From Salinicoccus sp. YB14-2 (GTDB lineage Bacteria; Bacillota; Bacilli; Staphylococcales; Salinicoccaceae): DNA of 40,076 nt. The notes beneath the pieces are model-generated. The model was not told the DNA's origin. It made no database searches and saw only the letters and a list, made by a program, of their open reading frames with translations. The stretch lies in the NCBI RefSeq assembly GCF_001265075.1, contig NZ_LFKO01000002.1, positions 40,254-80,329 on the forward strand, written 5' to 3'. The translations under genes were made by a program, and so were the position numbers. The first letter of the stretch is position 1. Each line of letters starts with the position of its first letter. Of the stretch, positions 22,868 through 31,361 are shown in pieces.

Positions 22868-23897
22868 CTTCTTCCACCTCATTTCCAACAGCAAGGACTT
22901 CAAAAACCTTATCAAATTCAACGATACCGACGACTTTGCCGCCGTCCTTCACTGTTAATTCCCTGATACCGTTTTTAAATGAGTCATATGATTTATAAAG
23001 CAGATCTTCAGAAGCGATGACAGGATTTGCATCGGTGTTTTCCTGAGAGTTCGCCGGCCGCATAACATGTTTCACTTTAAGTACTTTTGAGCGGTCGATA
23101 TCCTTGACGAATGCTTTAACGTAGTCATTTTCAGGATTGGTAACGATTTCTTCCGGTGTTCCGACCTGTGCAATCTCCCCATCTTTCATCAGAGCGATGC
23201 GGTCGCCTATGCTGAGTGCCTCATCCAGGTCATGAGTAATGAAGACAATCGTTTTCTGCATTTTCTGCTGGAGCTGGATAAGTTCGTTCTGCATTTCTTT
23301 TCTAATCAGGGGATCGAGTGCCGAGAAGGCTTCATCCATCAGAAGAATGTCCGTATCATTGGCAAGTGCCCGGGCAAGTCCAACGCGCTGCTGCATACCG
23401 CCGGAAAGCTGGTTTGGCTTTTGATTTTTATAGCCGTCCAGCCCCACCAGTTTCAGTGCATGTTCAGCTTTTTTCAATCTTTCCTTCTTTGGCATGTTCC
23501 GGACTTCAAGACCGAATGCAGTATTATCCAATACGGATTTAAAAGGGAAGAGGGCAAAACTCTGGAAAACCATGCTGAAGTTCTTTCTTCTGAATTCTCT
23601 TAATTCAGCCGTACTCAACTTTGAAACGTTTTTACCCTTAATCATCAAGTCGCCGGACGTTGGATCTATCAGGCGGTTGATTAAACGTATCAAGGTGGAT
23701 TTACCACTGCCTGAAAGTCCCATGACAACGAAAACTTCACTTTTCTCAATCGTCAGATTAGCTGACTTTACAGCGACAGTTGAGCCGGTTTCACTTAGAA
23801 TTTCATTTTTACTTTTGTTTTTATGTAATAATTCTTCCACCTCTTTGGTGTAAGGTCCAAAGACCTTTGTGACATTCTTGATTTCAATAACACTCAA
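22857..23897 (-). CDS. opuAA: Glycine betaine ABC transporter ATPase (OpuAA-like)
   Basis: A 346-residue ATPase with the OpuA-type insert between strand 1 and Walker A (EELLHKNKSKNEILSETGSTVAV), Walker A GLSGSGKST, signature LSGGMQQR, Walker B LLMDEAFSALD and HDLDEA. The C-terminus (~265 on) has room for little more than one CBS-like repeat (VVGIVEFDKVFEVL), shorter than Bacillus OpuAA, which has about 420 residues and two CBS domains. The start is probably TTG 23897 (8 nt from AAGGA, gives MSVIEIKNV); ATG 23906 directly abuts that site. First gene of the operon. Confidence 0.88.
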   Translation of the reverse strand: MSVIEIKNVTKVFGPYTKEVEELLHKNKSKNEILSETGSTVAVKSANLTIEKSEVFVVMGLSGSGKSTLIRLINRLIDPTSGDLMIKGKNVSKLSTAELREFRRKNFSMVFQSFALFPFKSVLDNTAFGLEVRNMPKKERLKKAEHALKLVGLDGYKNQKPNQLSGGMQQRVGLARALANDTDILLMDEAFSALDPLIRKEMQNELIQLQQKMQKTIVFITHDLDEALSIGDRIALMKDGEIAQVGTPEEIVTNPENDYVKAFVKDIDRSKVLKVKHVMRPANSQENTDANPVIASEDLLYKSYDSFKNGIRELTVKDGGKVVGIVEFDKVFEVLAVGNEVEEDAR

Positions 23898-23951
23898 AAT
23901 TCTCATTCCTTACTTGATGATTAGATTTTTTGTGCAATTTGACAATATGAT

Positions 23952-23980
23952 GTTGTAATCATGTCTTCGACATCATTCAA
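23952..23980 (-). promoter_or_regulatory. Candidate opuA promoter with palindrome in the spacer
   Basis: On the minus strand, -35 TTGAAT (23975-23980), 17 bp, -10 TACAAC (23952-23957), each 4/6 to consensus. ATGTCttcGACAT (23961-23973) sits in the middle of the spacer, as an operator might. The rest of the 250-bp gap to pckA shows only AT-rich sequence and the pckA terminator. Confidence 0.4.
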
Positions 23981-24102
23981 CGTAACATAGGTAAATTTAA
24001 AAATCAAACCAGCTTAGTAAAAAAATGTTAATTTACAATTATATACTACTATTTAAAAGTAACCACATTAAGTTTAGTCTGATTTCTCAACAAAAAGAAA
24101 AT

Positions 24103-24125
24103 CCCCCATTCAATTAGAATGGGGG
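24103..24125 (-). terminator. Terminator of pckA
   Basis: CCCCCATTC (24103-24111) pairs with GAATGGGGG (24117-24125) around a 5-nt loop. The minus-strand flank is ATTTTCTTTTTG. Confidence 0.88.
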
Positions 24126-24146
24126 TGAATCATAATTGTCCGGCTT

Positions 24147-25721
24147 TTAAAATCCACCTTTTTGAGCAATCTCTGTCGACTGTTCTCCGAACTTACTAAA
24201 GTTTTCCTTGAATAATTCTTTCAGGTTATTTGCTTTCTCATCATAGCCTTCTTTATCCAGCCATGTATTTTTAGGCATCAGCAGTTCATCAGGCACGCCT
24301 GTAACGGATACCGGAACATTCAGACCGAATGTTTCATCTTTTTCAAATTCTCCAAGTTCCAGTTCACCACTGATTGCACGGCGGATCATAGTACGTGTAT
24401 GTGTCAGGTCCATGCGTTTACCGATACCGTAACCGCCGCCGGTCCATCCTGTGTTGACTAAGTAGACGTTGACATCGTGCTTATCGATGAGACGTCCCAG
24501 CATTTTGGCGTAGACAGTTGCCTCCAATGGAAGGAACGGGGAACCGAAGCATGAAGAGAATACAGGCTGAGGTTCTGTTACACCTCTTTCCGTACCTGCC
24601 AGTTTCGATGTGAAACCGCTCAGGAAGTGATACATCGACTGATCTTTGTCCAATTTACTGATTGGCGGGAGGACACCGAACGCATCTGCTGTCAAGAATA
24701 CGATCGTTTTAGGGTGTCCGGCCACTGACGGAATGCGGGCATTATCGATATAGTGAAGCGGGTAGGCGGCACGGGTATTTTCAGTTAATGTTTTATCTTC
24801 ATAATCAGGGGTGCCTTCTTCGTCCAGAACAACATTTTCGAGTACCGTGCCAAATTTAATGGCGCTGAAAATCTCAGGTTCTTTTTCTGACGATAAGTCA
24901 ATCGTTTTCGCATAGCATCCGCCTTCGATATTAAAGACGCCGTCATCATTCCAGCCGTGCTCGTCATCACCGATCAAATCGCGATGAGGGTCTGCTGATA
25001 AAGTTGTTTTTCCTGTGCCCGACAGACCGAAGAATAGAGCAACGTCTTTGTTTTCTCCGACGTTCGCTGAACAATGCATGCTCATAACACCTTTTTCAGG
25101 CAGCAGGTAGTTCATGATAGAGAATATGGATTTCTTCATTTCTCCAGCATATTCAGTACCGCCGATCAAAATGATTCCTTTTTTCAGTGAGACGATGACA
25201 AATGCTTCGGAGTTTGTTCCGTCAACTGCAGGGTCTGCTTTAAATGTAGGTGCAGACACTATGGTGAACTGCGAGTCAATGCCGAGTGCCTCTTTTTTAG
25301 TTTCCGGACGGATGAACAGGTTTTGAACGAACAGATTGTGCCAGCTGAATTCATTGATGACCTGCAAGTCAAGACGTGTGGATTCATCAGCACCGGCGTA
25401 ACCTTTGAACACAAAAGTTTCGTCTTTAGAATTTAAATGATCAATCACTTTTTCAAAAAGATTATCAAAGATTTCTTCTGAAATCGGCTGGTTGATTTCA
25501 CTCCAGTGAATTTTGTGACTGGATACGTTATCTTCCACAATGAAGCGGTCTTTTGGACTGCGTCCTGTGTATTTGCCGGTTTCTGCTCTTAGCGCACCTG
25601 TATCAGTTAAAGCGCCTTCACCTCTTCTTAGTGAAGCGGTAACAAGTTGTGGAGCAGAAAGCTGTACTTCTGTTGTATCTTTGGATACTAAATTTGAGAT
25701 TAAATCGGAATGGTTGACCAT
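24147..25721 (-). CDS. pckA: Phosphoenolpyruvate carboxykinase (ATP)
   Basis: A 524-residue enzyme that makes PEP from oxaloacetate with ATP, the gluconeogenic entry step. The PCK-specific P-loop [14 protein letters not shown] lies near residues 231-244, followed by the metal-binding [20 protein letters not shown] and the RTMIRRAI region. Ends and length fit the ATP-type family. GGAGG stands 8 nt before ATG 25721. In staphylococci pckA and metK are divergent neighbours; here an extra lipoprotein gene separates them. Confidence 0.96.
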   Translation of the reverse strand: MVNHSDLISNLVSKDTTEVQLSAPQLVTASLRRGEGALTDTGALRAETGKYTGRSPKDRFIVEDNVSSHKIHWSEINQPISEEIFDNLFEKVIDHLNSKDETFVFKGYAGADESTRLDLQVINEFSWHNLFVQNLFIRPETKKEALGIDSQFTIVSAPTFKADPAVDGTNSEAFVIVSLKKGIILIGGTEYAGEMKKSIFSIMNYLLPEKGVMSMHCSANVGENKDVALFFGLSGTGKTTLSADPHRDLIGDDEHGWNDDGVFNIEGGCYAKTIDLSSEKEPEIFSAIKFGTVLENVVLDEEGTPDYEDKTLTENTRAAYPLHYIDNARIPSVAGHPKTIVFLTADAFGVLPPISKLDKDQSMYHFLSGFTSKLAGTERGVTEPQPVFSSCFGSPFLPLEATVYAKMLGRLIDKHDVNVYLVNTGWTGGGYGIGKRMDLTHTRTMIRRAISGELELGEFEKDETFGLNVPVSVTGVPDELLMPKNTWLDKEGYDEKANNLKELFKENFSKFGEQSTEIAQKGGF

Positions 25722-25764
25722 TTGAATGCCTCCATGGGTTTATTTTTATGTACCAATTGCAAAT

Positions 25765-25773
25765 AGTATAACA
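25765..25773 (-). promoter_or_regulatory. Extended -10 promoter element of pckA
   Basis: On the minus strand TGTTATACT gives an extended -10 (TGn plus TATACT) about 45 bp before the pckA start. No clear -35. The 320-bp gap 25722-26041 is otherwise AT-rich, with a TATAAT at 26003-26008 as likely -10 for the divergent lipoprotein gene and nothing else I can name. Confidence 0.45.
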
Positions 25774-26041
25774 CATTAATAAATGAGGTGACATATTAAA
25801 TCAGTACATTATTAACTTTAATTTAATGATACTATCTGAATTTTAAAATGTTAAGGTCAGTCTTGTTAAAGGGGGTCAATTTACCCATTTAATATCTTGA
25901 AGAAAGACACAAAGTTTACATTGATTATAAATGATTTTTATATTAAATGTGAAATTTTATTTATATTGTAGTCAATTATCTTTTGTTTACATGATAATTG
26001 TATATAATTAAATGTAAATATATAGAAGGGGAGTAAGTTAA

Positions 26042-26809
26042 ATGAAAAGATTGTTGATTGCTGTTATTTTTACTTTGGTGCTGATTGTCGGTGCATGCAG
26101 TGGAGAAGCAGACTCGGATACTGTATCATCAGAAGAATTATCAGAACAAATTTCACAGCTTGAATCTGATAAAGAGCAACTGGAAGAAGAAGTAGAGAAT
26201 TTAAAGGAAGAAAACAAAGCATTACAATCCCAGGGCATCAATGAAGATGTTGCAGAGGAACAAGAGCAGGAAATAGAAAGTATGAAGGAGGAGAATGAAG
26301 CATTACAGACTGAAATTGAAACATTGGAAGAGGAAAACGATGAAGTCATAAATGAAAATGAAGACTTAATCAATCAAGTTGCAAACCTGGAAAAAGAATT
26401 GTCTTCCATAGAATCAGAATCTGAAGCGCAAGTTGCAAAAGAAGATTCTGCTGAAGACAATATTGATGAAGAAGAGACGGATAATGCAGCTGAGAATGGT
26501 GACGTGCCCAAAGAGTGGGAACTGGCATTGGAAAGCGCGTACACATATGCAGAAATCATGTCGATGTCCAAGGCAGGAATCTACGATCAGCTTGTTTCCG
26601 AATATGGTGAAAACTTCCCGCCTGAAGCGGCACAGTATGCGGTGGACAATATAGAATGGGATTGGAATGCCAACGCTCTGGAATCTGCAAAAACTTACCG
26701 CGATATGATGAGCATGTCGAATGCTGCAGTTTATGATCAGTTGGTTTCTGAATATGGTGAGCAGTTCACAGCAGAAGAGGCGCAGTATGCGGTCGATAAT
26801 CTTGATTAA
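26042..26809 (+). CDS. Coiled-coil lipoprotein with two Ltp-type domains
   Basis: A 255-residue lipoprotein, lipobox VGAC with Cys19. Residues ~30-135 form a long acidic coiled coil (repeating LEEE/LKEEN/LQTEIETLEEEN). Two copies of a ~45-residue module end the protein (162-207 and 211-255), each reading ALESA-Y-MSMS-YDQLVSEYGE-F-EAQYAVDN. This is the host cell-surface-exposed lipoprotein (Ltp) domain, a paired helix-turn-helix. The phage TP-J34 Ltp protein uses it to block DNA entry of superinfecting phage, while most chromosomal copies are uncharacterised. GGGGAG precedes ATG 26042. It lies between pckA and metK, which are otherwise neighbours in staphylococci. Confidence 0.85.
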   Translation: MKRLLIAVIFTLVLIVGACSGEADSDTVSSEELSEQISQLESDKEQLEEEVENLKEENKALQSQGINEDVAEEQEQEIESMKEENEALQTEIETLEEENDEVINENEDLINQVANLEKELSSIESESEAQVAKEDSAEDNIDEEETDNAAENGDVPKEWELALESAYTYAEIMSMSKAGIYDQLVSEYGENFPPEAAQYAVDNIEWDWNANALESAKTYRDMMSMSNAAVYDQLVSEYGEQFTAEEAQYAVDNLD

Positions 26810-26885
26810 GAGGAGAAAGGCTGAAACTCGGCCATTAACATCTTGAATTGTGGCCGTCAGTCTAGTATATTTAAACTTAAGTTAT

Positions 26886-27040
26886 CTCTTATCAAGAGTC
26901 GGTGGAGGGACCAAACCCGTCGAAGCCCAGCAACCTCTTTTATTAAAGAAAGGTGCTAAAGAATGCAGATTATTCTGAGCGATAAGGGGAAGAGCGAAGC
27001 CTTTTCTCTATGTCAGAGAGAAGGCTTTATTTTGTTTTAA
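26886..27040 (+). promoter_or_regulatory. SAM-I (S-box) riboswitch with terminator, upstream of metK
   Basis: The aptamer P1 arms are CTTATC (26888-26893) and GATAAG (26981-26986). Between them are the S-box core GGTGGAGGGA (26901-26910), GCCCAGCAACC and AGGTGCTAA. The expression platform is a 13-bp terminator stem (26997-27009 with 27015-27027) followed by ATTTTGTTTT. Known mechanism: S-adenosylmethionine binding stabilises the aptamer and lets the terminator form, so metK is expressed when SAM is low. Confidence 0.95.
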
Positions 27041-27075
27041 GAGATAGCAAATAACTTAAAGGAGATATATAAAGA

Positions 27076-28257
27076 ATGAGTGAGAAGAATTTATTTACAT
27101 CAGAGTCGGTAACAGAAGGACATCCGGATAAAATTGCAGACCAGATTTCAGATGCCATACTGGATGAAATCATTAAGCAGGATGAGGATGCACGTGTTGC
27201 TTGTGAAACTGTGGTGAATACAGGACTTGCAATGATTGTAGGTGAGATCAGTACAAAAACTTATGTGGACATCCCGAAAATAGTCAGAGAAACGGTAAAA
27301 GGCATCGGCTATATTGATGCAAAATACGGTTATGACTATAAAACGATGTCAGTGTTGACCGGCATTGATGAACAGTCTGAGGATATCGCGGTCGGGGTGG
27401 ATAATGCGATAGAGACGAGAACAACAGATGAAATTACAACAGGAGCAGGGGACCAGGGACTGATGTTCGGTTTTGCTTCCAACGAAACGCCTGAATTAAT
27501 GCCACTGCCGATATCGCTGGCCCATAAATTGTCACGCCGTCTGTCGGAAGTCAGAAAAAATGATACGTTGAATTATTTGAGACCCGACGGTAAAACGCAG
27601 GTCACTGTTGAGTATGACGAGAATAATAAAGTGAAGAGAGTGGATACGATAGTTGTTTCCACACAGCACAGCGAAGATGTCTCTACACAACAGATTTACG
27701 ACGACTTGCTTGAGCATGTGATTGAAGCGGTTGTCCCGGCAGAACTGTTAGACGAAAAGACAAGATACTTCATTAATCCGACAGGACGTTTTGTTATTGG
27801 CGGCCCTCAGGGTGACGCTGGTTTGACAGGCAGAAAAATCATTGTAGATACATACGGCGGTTATGCAAGACACGGCGGCGGCGCATTCAGCGGTAAGGAT
27901 CCGACTAAAGTGGACCGTTCTGCAGCATATGCTGCAAGGTATATTGCAAAAAACATCGTTGCAAGCGGCATTTCCGATAAATGTGAAATTCAGCTCGCCT
28001 ATGCGATTGGTGTCAGCCAGCCTGTTTCTATTTCAGTGGACACATTCGGCACATCAGAAGTTGAAGAATACAAGGTGGTAGAGGCAATCAGGGAATTATT
28101 CGACCTGTCACCTGACGGTATCATACAGATGCTTGATCTGAAGCGGCCGATTTATAAAGATACAGCAAGTTACGGTCACTTTGGACGTGAAGATATCAAC
28201 CTGCCTTGGGAAGCGTTGGATAAAGTGGATCAAATTAAAACATTCTTAAATCAGTAA
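27076..28257 (+). CDS. metK: S-adenosylmethionine synthetase
   Basis: A 393-residue enzyme making SAM from methionine and ATP. Signature pieces are present: [19 protein letters not shown] (methionine/ATP site), [12 protein letters not shown], the Lys/Asp-rich [21 protein letters not shown] and [22 protein letters not shown] 27076 has AAAGGAG 11 nt upstream, a long spacing. It is controlled by the SAM-I riboswitch ahead of it and ends at a strong terminator shared with the convergent acidic lipoprotein gene. Confidence 0.97.
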   Translation: MSEKNLFTSESVTEGHPDKIADQISDAILDEIIKQDEDARVACETVVNTGLAMIVGEISTKTYVDIPKIVRETVKGIGYIDAKYGYDYKTMSVLTGIDEQSEDIAVGVDNAIETRTTDEITTGAGDQGLMFGFASNETPELMPLPISLAHKLSRRLSEVRKNDTLNYLRPDGKTQVTVEYDENNKVKRVDTIVVSTQHSEDVSTQQIYDDLLEHVIEAVVPAELLDEKTRYFINPTGRFVIGGPQGDAGLTGRKIIVDTYGGYARHGGGAFSGKDPTKVDRSAAYAARYIAKNIVASGISDKCEIQLAYAIGVSQPVSISVDTFGTSEVEEYKVVEAIRELFDLSPDGIIQMLDLKRPIYKDTASYGHFGREDINLPWEALDKVDQIKTFLNQ

Positions 28258-28271
28258 AAACAGATAAAAAT

Positions 28272-28298
28272 AAACCCGGAGCTATTGCTCCGGGTTTT
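28272..28298. terminator. Bidirectional terminator metK / acidic lipoprotein
   Basis: AAACCCGGAGC (28272-28282) pairs with GCTCCGGGTTT (28287-28297) around TATT. TTTTGGTTTT follows on plus and TTTATTTTTA on minus. Confidence 0.9.
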
Positions 28299-28320
28299 GG
28301 TTTTAAATTGAGTTTTAAAA

Positions 28321-28536
28321 TTACGCTCCTGCGTCGTCTTCTTCCTCTTCTTCATCATCCGCCGGATCCTCTTCCATTGCTGGATCCTCTTCTTCTTCGT
28401 CAGCAGCTGGGTCTTCAGCGCCTTCTTCCATTGCCGGATCTTCTGCTGCTGGATCTTCTTCTGAATCGCCGCCGCATGCACCAAGTACCATTACTGATGC
28501 AAGGCCGCCTGCTAATAGATATTTTTTCAGTTCCAT
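28321..28536 (-). CDS. Small acidic lipoprotein (family member C)
   Basis: A 71-residue lipoprotein. Signal MELKKYLLAGGLASVMV ends in LGAC with Cys21, identical in layout to members A (2142-2354) and B (9932-10666). The mature 50 residues have 28 Asp/Glu, no basic residue, and several EDPA-type repeats. TAGGAGG precedes ATG 28536. It is convergent with metK, shares its terminator, and has a structured stretch upstream (28576-28634). Such a tail cannot fold on its own at low salt; it could act as an anionic surface brush or ion buffer, but that is inference. Confidence 0.8.
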   Translation of the reverse strand: MELKKYLLAGGLASVMVLGACGGDSEEDPAAEDPAMEEGAEDPAADEEEEDPAMEEDPADDEEEEEDDAGA

Positions 28537-28575
28537 AGTAAAAGCCTCCTAATTTAATTTCCTAATATAATATTA

Positions 28576-28634
28576 ATGGGTAAAACCTGCTAACTCTTTA
28601 TATCTATCTAGCAAGTTACATTTACATTACCCAT
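28576..28634. promoter_or_regulatory. Large imperfect dyad upstream of acidic lipoprotein C
   Basis: ATGGGTAA (28576-28583) pairs with TTACCCAT (28627-28634), and inside it AAC-c-TGCTA pairs with TAGCA-a-GTT. On the minus strand a possible promoter (TTAGCA, then TATATT) overlaps it, so it could be an operator or a 5' RNA element. Confidence 0.4.
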
Positions 28635-28733
28635 GTGATGCTTATTAAAACATATATTTTAAAAAAAATTAAACGATAAGGTATAAATACGAAAGTTATA
28701 AAAGTGTAAAATGTTACTTGAAACGGTTAAGAT

Positions 28734-28747
28734 ACTGTCTAGACAGT
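28734..28747. promoter_or_regulatory. 14-bp perfect palindrome ACTGTCTAGACAGT
   Basis: A perfect dyad in the 361-bp gap between the acidic lipoprotein (minus) and the NERD gene (plus), about 75 bp upstream of the NERD promoter. It looks like a binding site for a dimeric repressor. The regulator is unknown. Confidence 0.45.
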
Positions 28748-28819
28748 GTTTCGGGCTTTGCTATTGGTTATAATTACTTTAAGGGAATAAGTTGGATAAA
28801 ATTAATTTTTTCTTTTTCA

Positions 28820-28848
28820 TCGATAACTTTTCACAGTCTTGTTATAAT
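28820..28848 (+). promoter_or_regulatory. Sigma-A promoter of the NERD-domain gene
   Basis: -35 TCGATA (28820-28825), 17-bp spacer, perfect -10 TATAAT (28843-28848). A ribosome-site-like AAAGGAG follows at 28853 with no nearby start codon; the functional AGGAGA lies at 28885-28890. Confidence 0.55.
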
Positions 28849-28897
28849 ATTAAAGGAGAAAGATATCGAAAATACAAACGAAATAGGAGATATGCGT

Positions 28898-29803
28898 ATG
28901 AACACAGATATTTTTACAAATCCGATTTTTATAGTTGTAGCGGCTGTATTATTAATTCTGGTTATTGTATTTCTAGTGTATTATTTTAGACATCGTAATG
29001 ATGTGAAAAAAGTTCAAAACTCATATAATGAAGAAAAACAAAACATAATTGATAAATATGAGAATGAACGGGAAGAGGAACACCTTACTCATAAGAAGGA
29101 AGTTTCTACACTCAATGAAAAATATCATAATGATACTAATCTACTGAACAATAAGCTGTCGAGCTTACATCAGTTCACTGTGGATAAGGGAGAATATTTA
29201 ACAGATTTAGCGTTGATTCAACTGAAGGAAAAGCTCGTCGATGAAGAAAAAATACGTGATTCTGATATGTTGATATTATCGAATGTATATCTTCCAAGCC
29301 GTAACTTTACAAACACAAGAAAAATTGACCATTTAGTACTTACACGTACCGGTATGTACCTGATTGATTCAAAATACTGGAGTGGTCATATACTTCACGG
29401 TATAAATGAAAATAATTTTGAAGAACTGCCTTATATCGAATCTTTCTTCGAACTGTTAAACTTGGATAAGACACAGGAACAGACACTTATATTCGATAAA
29501 TCTGATTCTGAAAACATATCTGTTAACCACTATAATCCAATCATTGATGAGACTAAATTATCTGCTGAGAAATTGAAGAATATATTGAAGTTACAATATG
29601 ATGTTGTACCATTGATATACTTTAATCCTAAAGATGGCGGAAATTATTCCATTGCCAACTATTCAGATGATAATATTAAAGTGCTGGTCGGAAAAGATGA
29701 ACTTGAAGAGTTCTTCCTGAAATATATTTTCCATGGCAGATTCCAGTACACAGTAAAAGACCTGGCTGAAATCGAAGATGCTATTTTGACACTTAACCCT
29801 TAG
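28898..29803 (+). CDS. Membrane-anchored NERD-domain protein
   Basis: A 301-residue protein with an N-terminal membrane helix (about 9-30), a charged coiled coil (about 35-90) and a NERD (nuclease-related) domain from about 100 to 225. The core reads KIDHLVLTRTGMYLIDSKYWSGHI, with the Asp, Asp and Lys of a PD-(D/E)xK-type site. NERD proteins are thought to handle DNA, but no activity is proven for this type. The frame is open from 28718; ATG 28898 is chosen for AGGAGA 7 nt upstream and because the promoter -10 lies at 28843. It is a single-gene unit ending in a terminator. Confidence 0.8.
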   Translation: MNTDIFTNPIFIVVAAVLLILVIVFLVYYFRHRNDVKKVQNSYNEEKQNIIDKYENEREEEHLTHKKEVSTLNEKYHNDTNLLNNKLSSLHQFTVDKGEYLTDLALIQLKEKLVDEEKIRDSDMLILSNVYLPSRNFTNTRKIDHLVLTRTGMYLIDSKYWSGHILHGINENNFEELPYIESFFELLNLDKTQEQTLIFDKSDSENISVNHYNPIIDETKLSAEKLKNILKLQYDVVPLIYFNPKDGGNYSIANYSDDNIKVLVGKDELEEFFLKYIFHGRFQYTVKDLAEIEDAILTLNP

Positions 29804-29831
29804 ACATATACTTTGTAGAATCATTTTTATG

Positions 29832-29857
29832 ACCCTATACTCATTCTATGGGGTTTT
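29832..29857 (+). terminator. Terminator of the NERD-domain gene
   Basis: ACCCTATA (29832-29839) pairs with TATGGGGT-side bases (29847-29854, one G-U) around a 7-nt loop, then TTTATTTTAT. Confidence 0.7.
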
Positions 29858-29901
29858 ATTTTATAAAAAATCAGCACTGGAAGGATATCGGAGGCGGAAT
29901 A

Positions 29902-31311
29902 ATGACGAAGAGAATAGCTATTATTGGCGGGGGCATCGCCGGCAATGCCATTTTGCATCATGTGGTCAACCACCCGAAATTTGATGACTCATTCAGAATT
30001 GATATTTTCGATTCAAAGGAACGGATGGGCCGCGGAAAGCCGTATATTGAAGACAGTGAAGTGCTGCTTTTGAATATTCCGTCTGACGAAATGTCGATGA
30101 CGAATGCGCCATACAACTTTGTTGAATGGCTGGAGTCAAAAAATATACCTGTCCATAATTACAATTCACGAAAGCATTTTGGTGATTATTCAGAAGAAAT
30201 GTTCAGACGTACTGCAGGAGTGCATTCCAGTGTACAGTTGATCGATTGTAAGGTGACGGACGTTGTTTATAATGAAGAGATTGAAAGCTATGCAGTTACG
30301 TCCGAAATTAAGTCAGAGGAATATGATGCCGTGTTCCTGACTGTTGGACAGTTAAGCTATAGTGATCCGTATCGATTGAAAGAAAAACAAAATTATATCC
30401 ATAACCCTTATCCTCTGAATTATAATATCACAGAGATTGATGGGTCGGTCGGGGTTATCGGCACCGGACTTTCTGCCATCGACTGTGTCAGATATTTGAT
30501 AATGGAGCAGTCGGTTGATGGCGTTCGCCTTTTCTCAAGAAGCGGGGATATGCCGTCAGTCAGAGGGACCAGTTATGATTTAAACATTCAATATTTTACT
30601 GAAGAAGCGGTGGATGCTTACATAAAAGATGATCTGATTTCCCTTGATAAGATTATAAAGCTGTTTAAAAAGGAAATGTCCGCACAGGGGGTGGATGAAA
30701 AGCTGTTCTATCGTCATCCTGAAAGCACATTGGATGATTTGAAATATGACATCAATCATGCTGATGCGGTAGGGAAGCTCCAATATTTGATCATTGCGGT
30801 GAACCCGTTGTTCAGCAGAGTGTTCCCGTATTTTACTAAATCGGATAAAAGCAGATTCATGAGAGAGATTCATCCGCTTATCGATAAAAATCATTCTCCG
30901 ATGCCGCCGGAAGTGGCAGCTCAGCTTGTAGAGTGGGCTGAAGACGGCAGAGTAGTCGTCATCGACGGTATTGATAAAGTGGTAACAAACACCCAATTTG
31001 AAGTGATGACTGACAGTAATGAAATGTTCACAGTGGATTATCTGATCAACGCGACGGGGCCGATAAAGGATGTCGAAAAAGAAACGTCGCCTTTAATAGT
31101 GAATCTGGTAGACCGGATGCTGATCGCTTCCAGCGAGCTGGGTGGATTGATTGTGGATAAAGAGCACAGAATCATCAGTCCACGATACGGGACTTTAAAA
31201 CATATGTATGCGATCGGAAATTTGACTTTCAGCTCTGATTATATGTCAAATACGGTAAATATTTTAGTGAAAACCACAAAATTGATGGTAGAAGGTATTA
31301 TGGAAGATTAA
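29902..31311 (+). CDS. FAD/NAD(P)-binding protein
   Basis: A 469-residue flavoprotein-like protein. The N-terminal dinucleotide motif IAIIGGGIAGNA (5-16), RMGRGKPY and LLLNIPSDEMSM fit the FAD/NAD(P)-binding group (NAD_binding_9, as in HcbA/lysine-hydroxylase-like oxidoreductases). A second nucleotide-binding stretch VGVIGTGLSAIDCVRYL lies near 185-200, and INATGP near 385-390 closes the FAD fold. ATG 29902 has GGAGG 8 nt upstream; an upstream ATG (29848) sits in the preceding terminator and is rejected. Substrate unknown. A shared terminator follows. Confidence 0.82.
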   Translation: MTKRIAIIGGGIAGNAILHHVVNHPKFDDSFRIDIFDSKERMGRGKPYIEDSEVLLLNIPSDEMSMTNAPYNFVEWLESKNIPVHNYNSRKHFGDYSEEMFRRTAGVHSSVQLIDCKVTDVVYNEEIESYAVTSEIKSEEYDAVFLTVGQLSYSDPYRLKEKQNYIHNPYPLNYNITEIDGSVGVIGTGLSAIDCVRYLIMEQSVDGVRLFSRSGDMPSVRGTSYDLNIQYFTEEAVDAYIKDDLISLDKIIKLFKKEMSAQGVDEKLFYRHPESTLDDLKYDINHADAVGKLQYLIIAVNPLFSRVFPYFTKSDKSRFMREIHPLIDKNHSPMPPEVAAQLVEWAEDGRVVVIDGIDKVVTNTQFEVMTDSNEMFTVDYLINATGPIKDVEKETSPLIVNLVDRMLIASSELGGLIVDKEHRIISPRYGTLKHMYAIGNLTFSSDYMSNTVNILVKTTKLMVEGIMED

Positions 31312-31322
31312 TGAAAAAATAG

Positions 31323-31354
31323 CCCACCTGCCCGGGATGAGCCCGGCGGGTGGG
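31323..31354. terminator. Bidirectional terminator
   Basis: CCCACC (31323-31328) pairs with GGTGGG (31349-31354), and an inner GC-rich stem CCGGG/CCCGG strengthens it. TATAATTTTATTT follows on plus and TATTTTTTCATT on minus. Confidence 0.82.
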
Positions 31355-31361
31355 TATAATT

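Noticed and set aside
26829-26856. CGGCCA/TGGCCG inverted repeat as terminator of the Ltp lipoprotein gene
   Set aside because: Only 6 bp with a 16-nt loop and no T-run follows.
28718-28897. 60-residue N-terminal extension of the NERD protein
   Set aside because: The promoter -10 (28843-28848) lies inside it, and ATG 28898 has a proper ribosome site.
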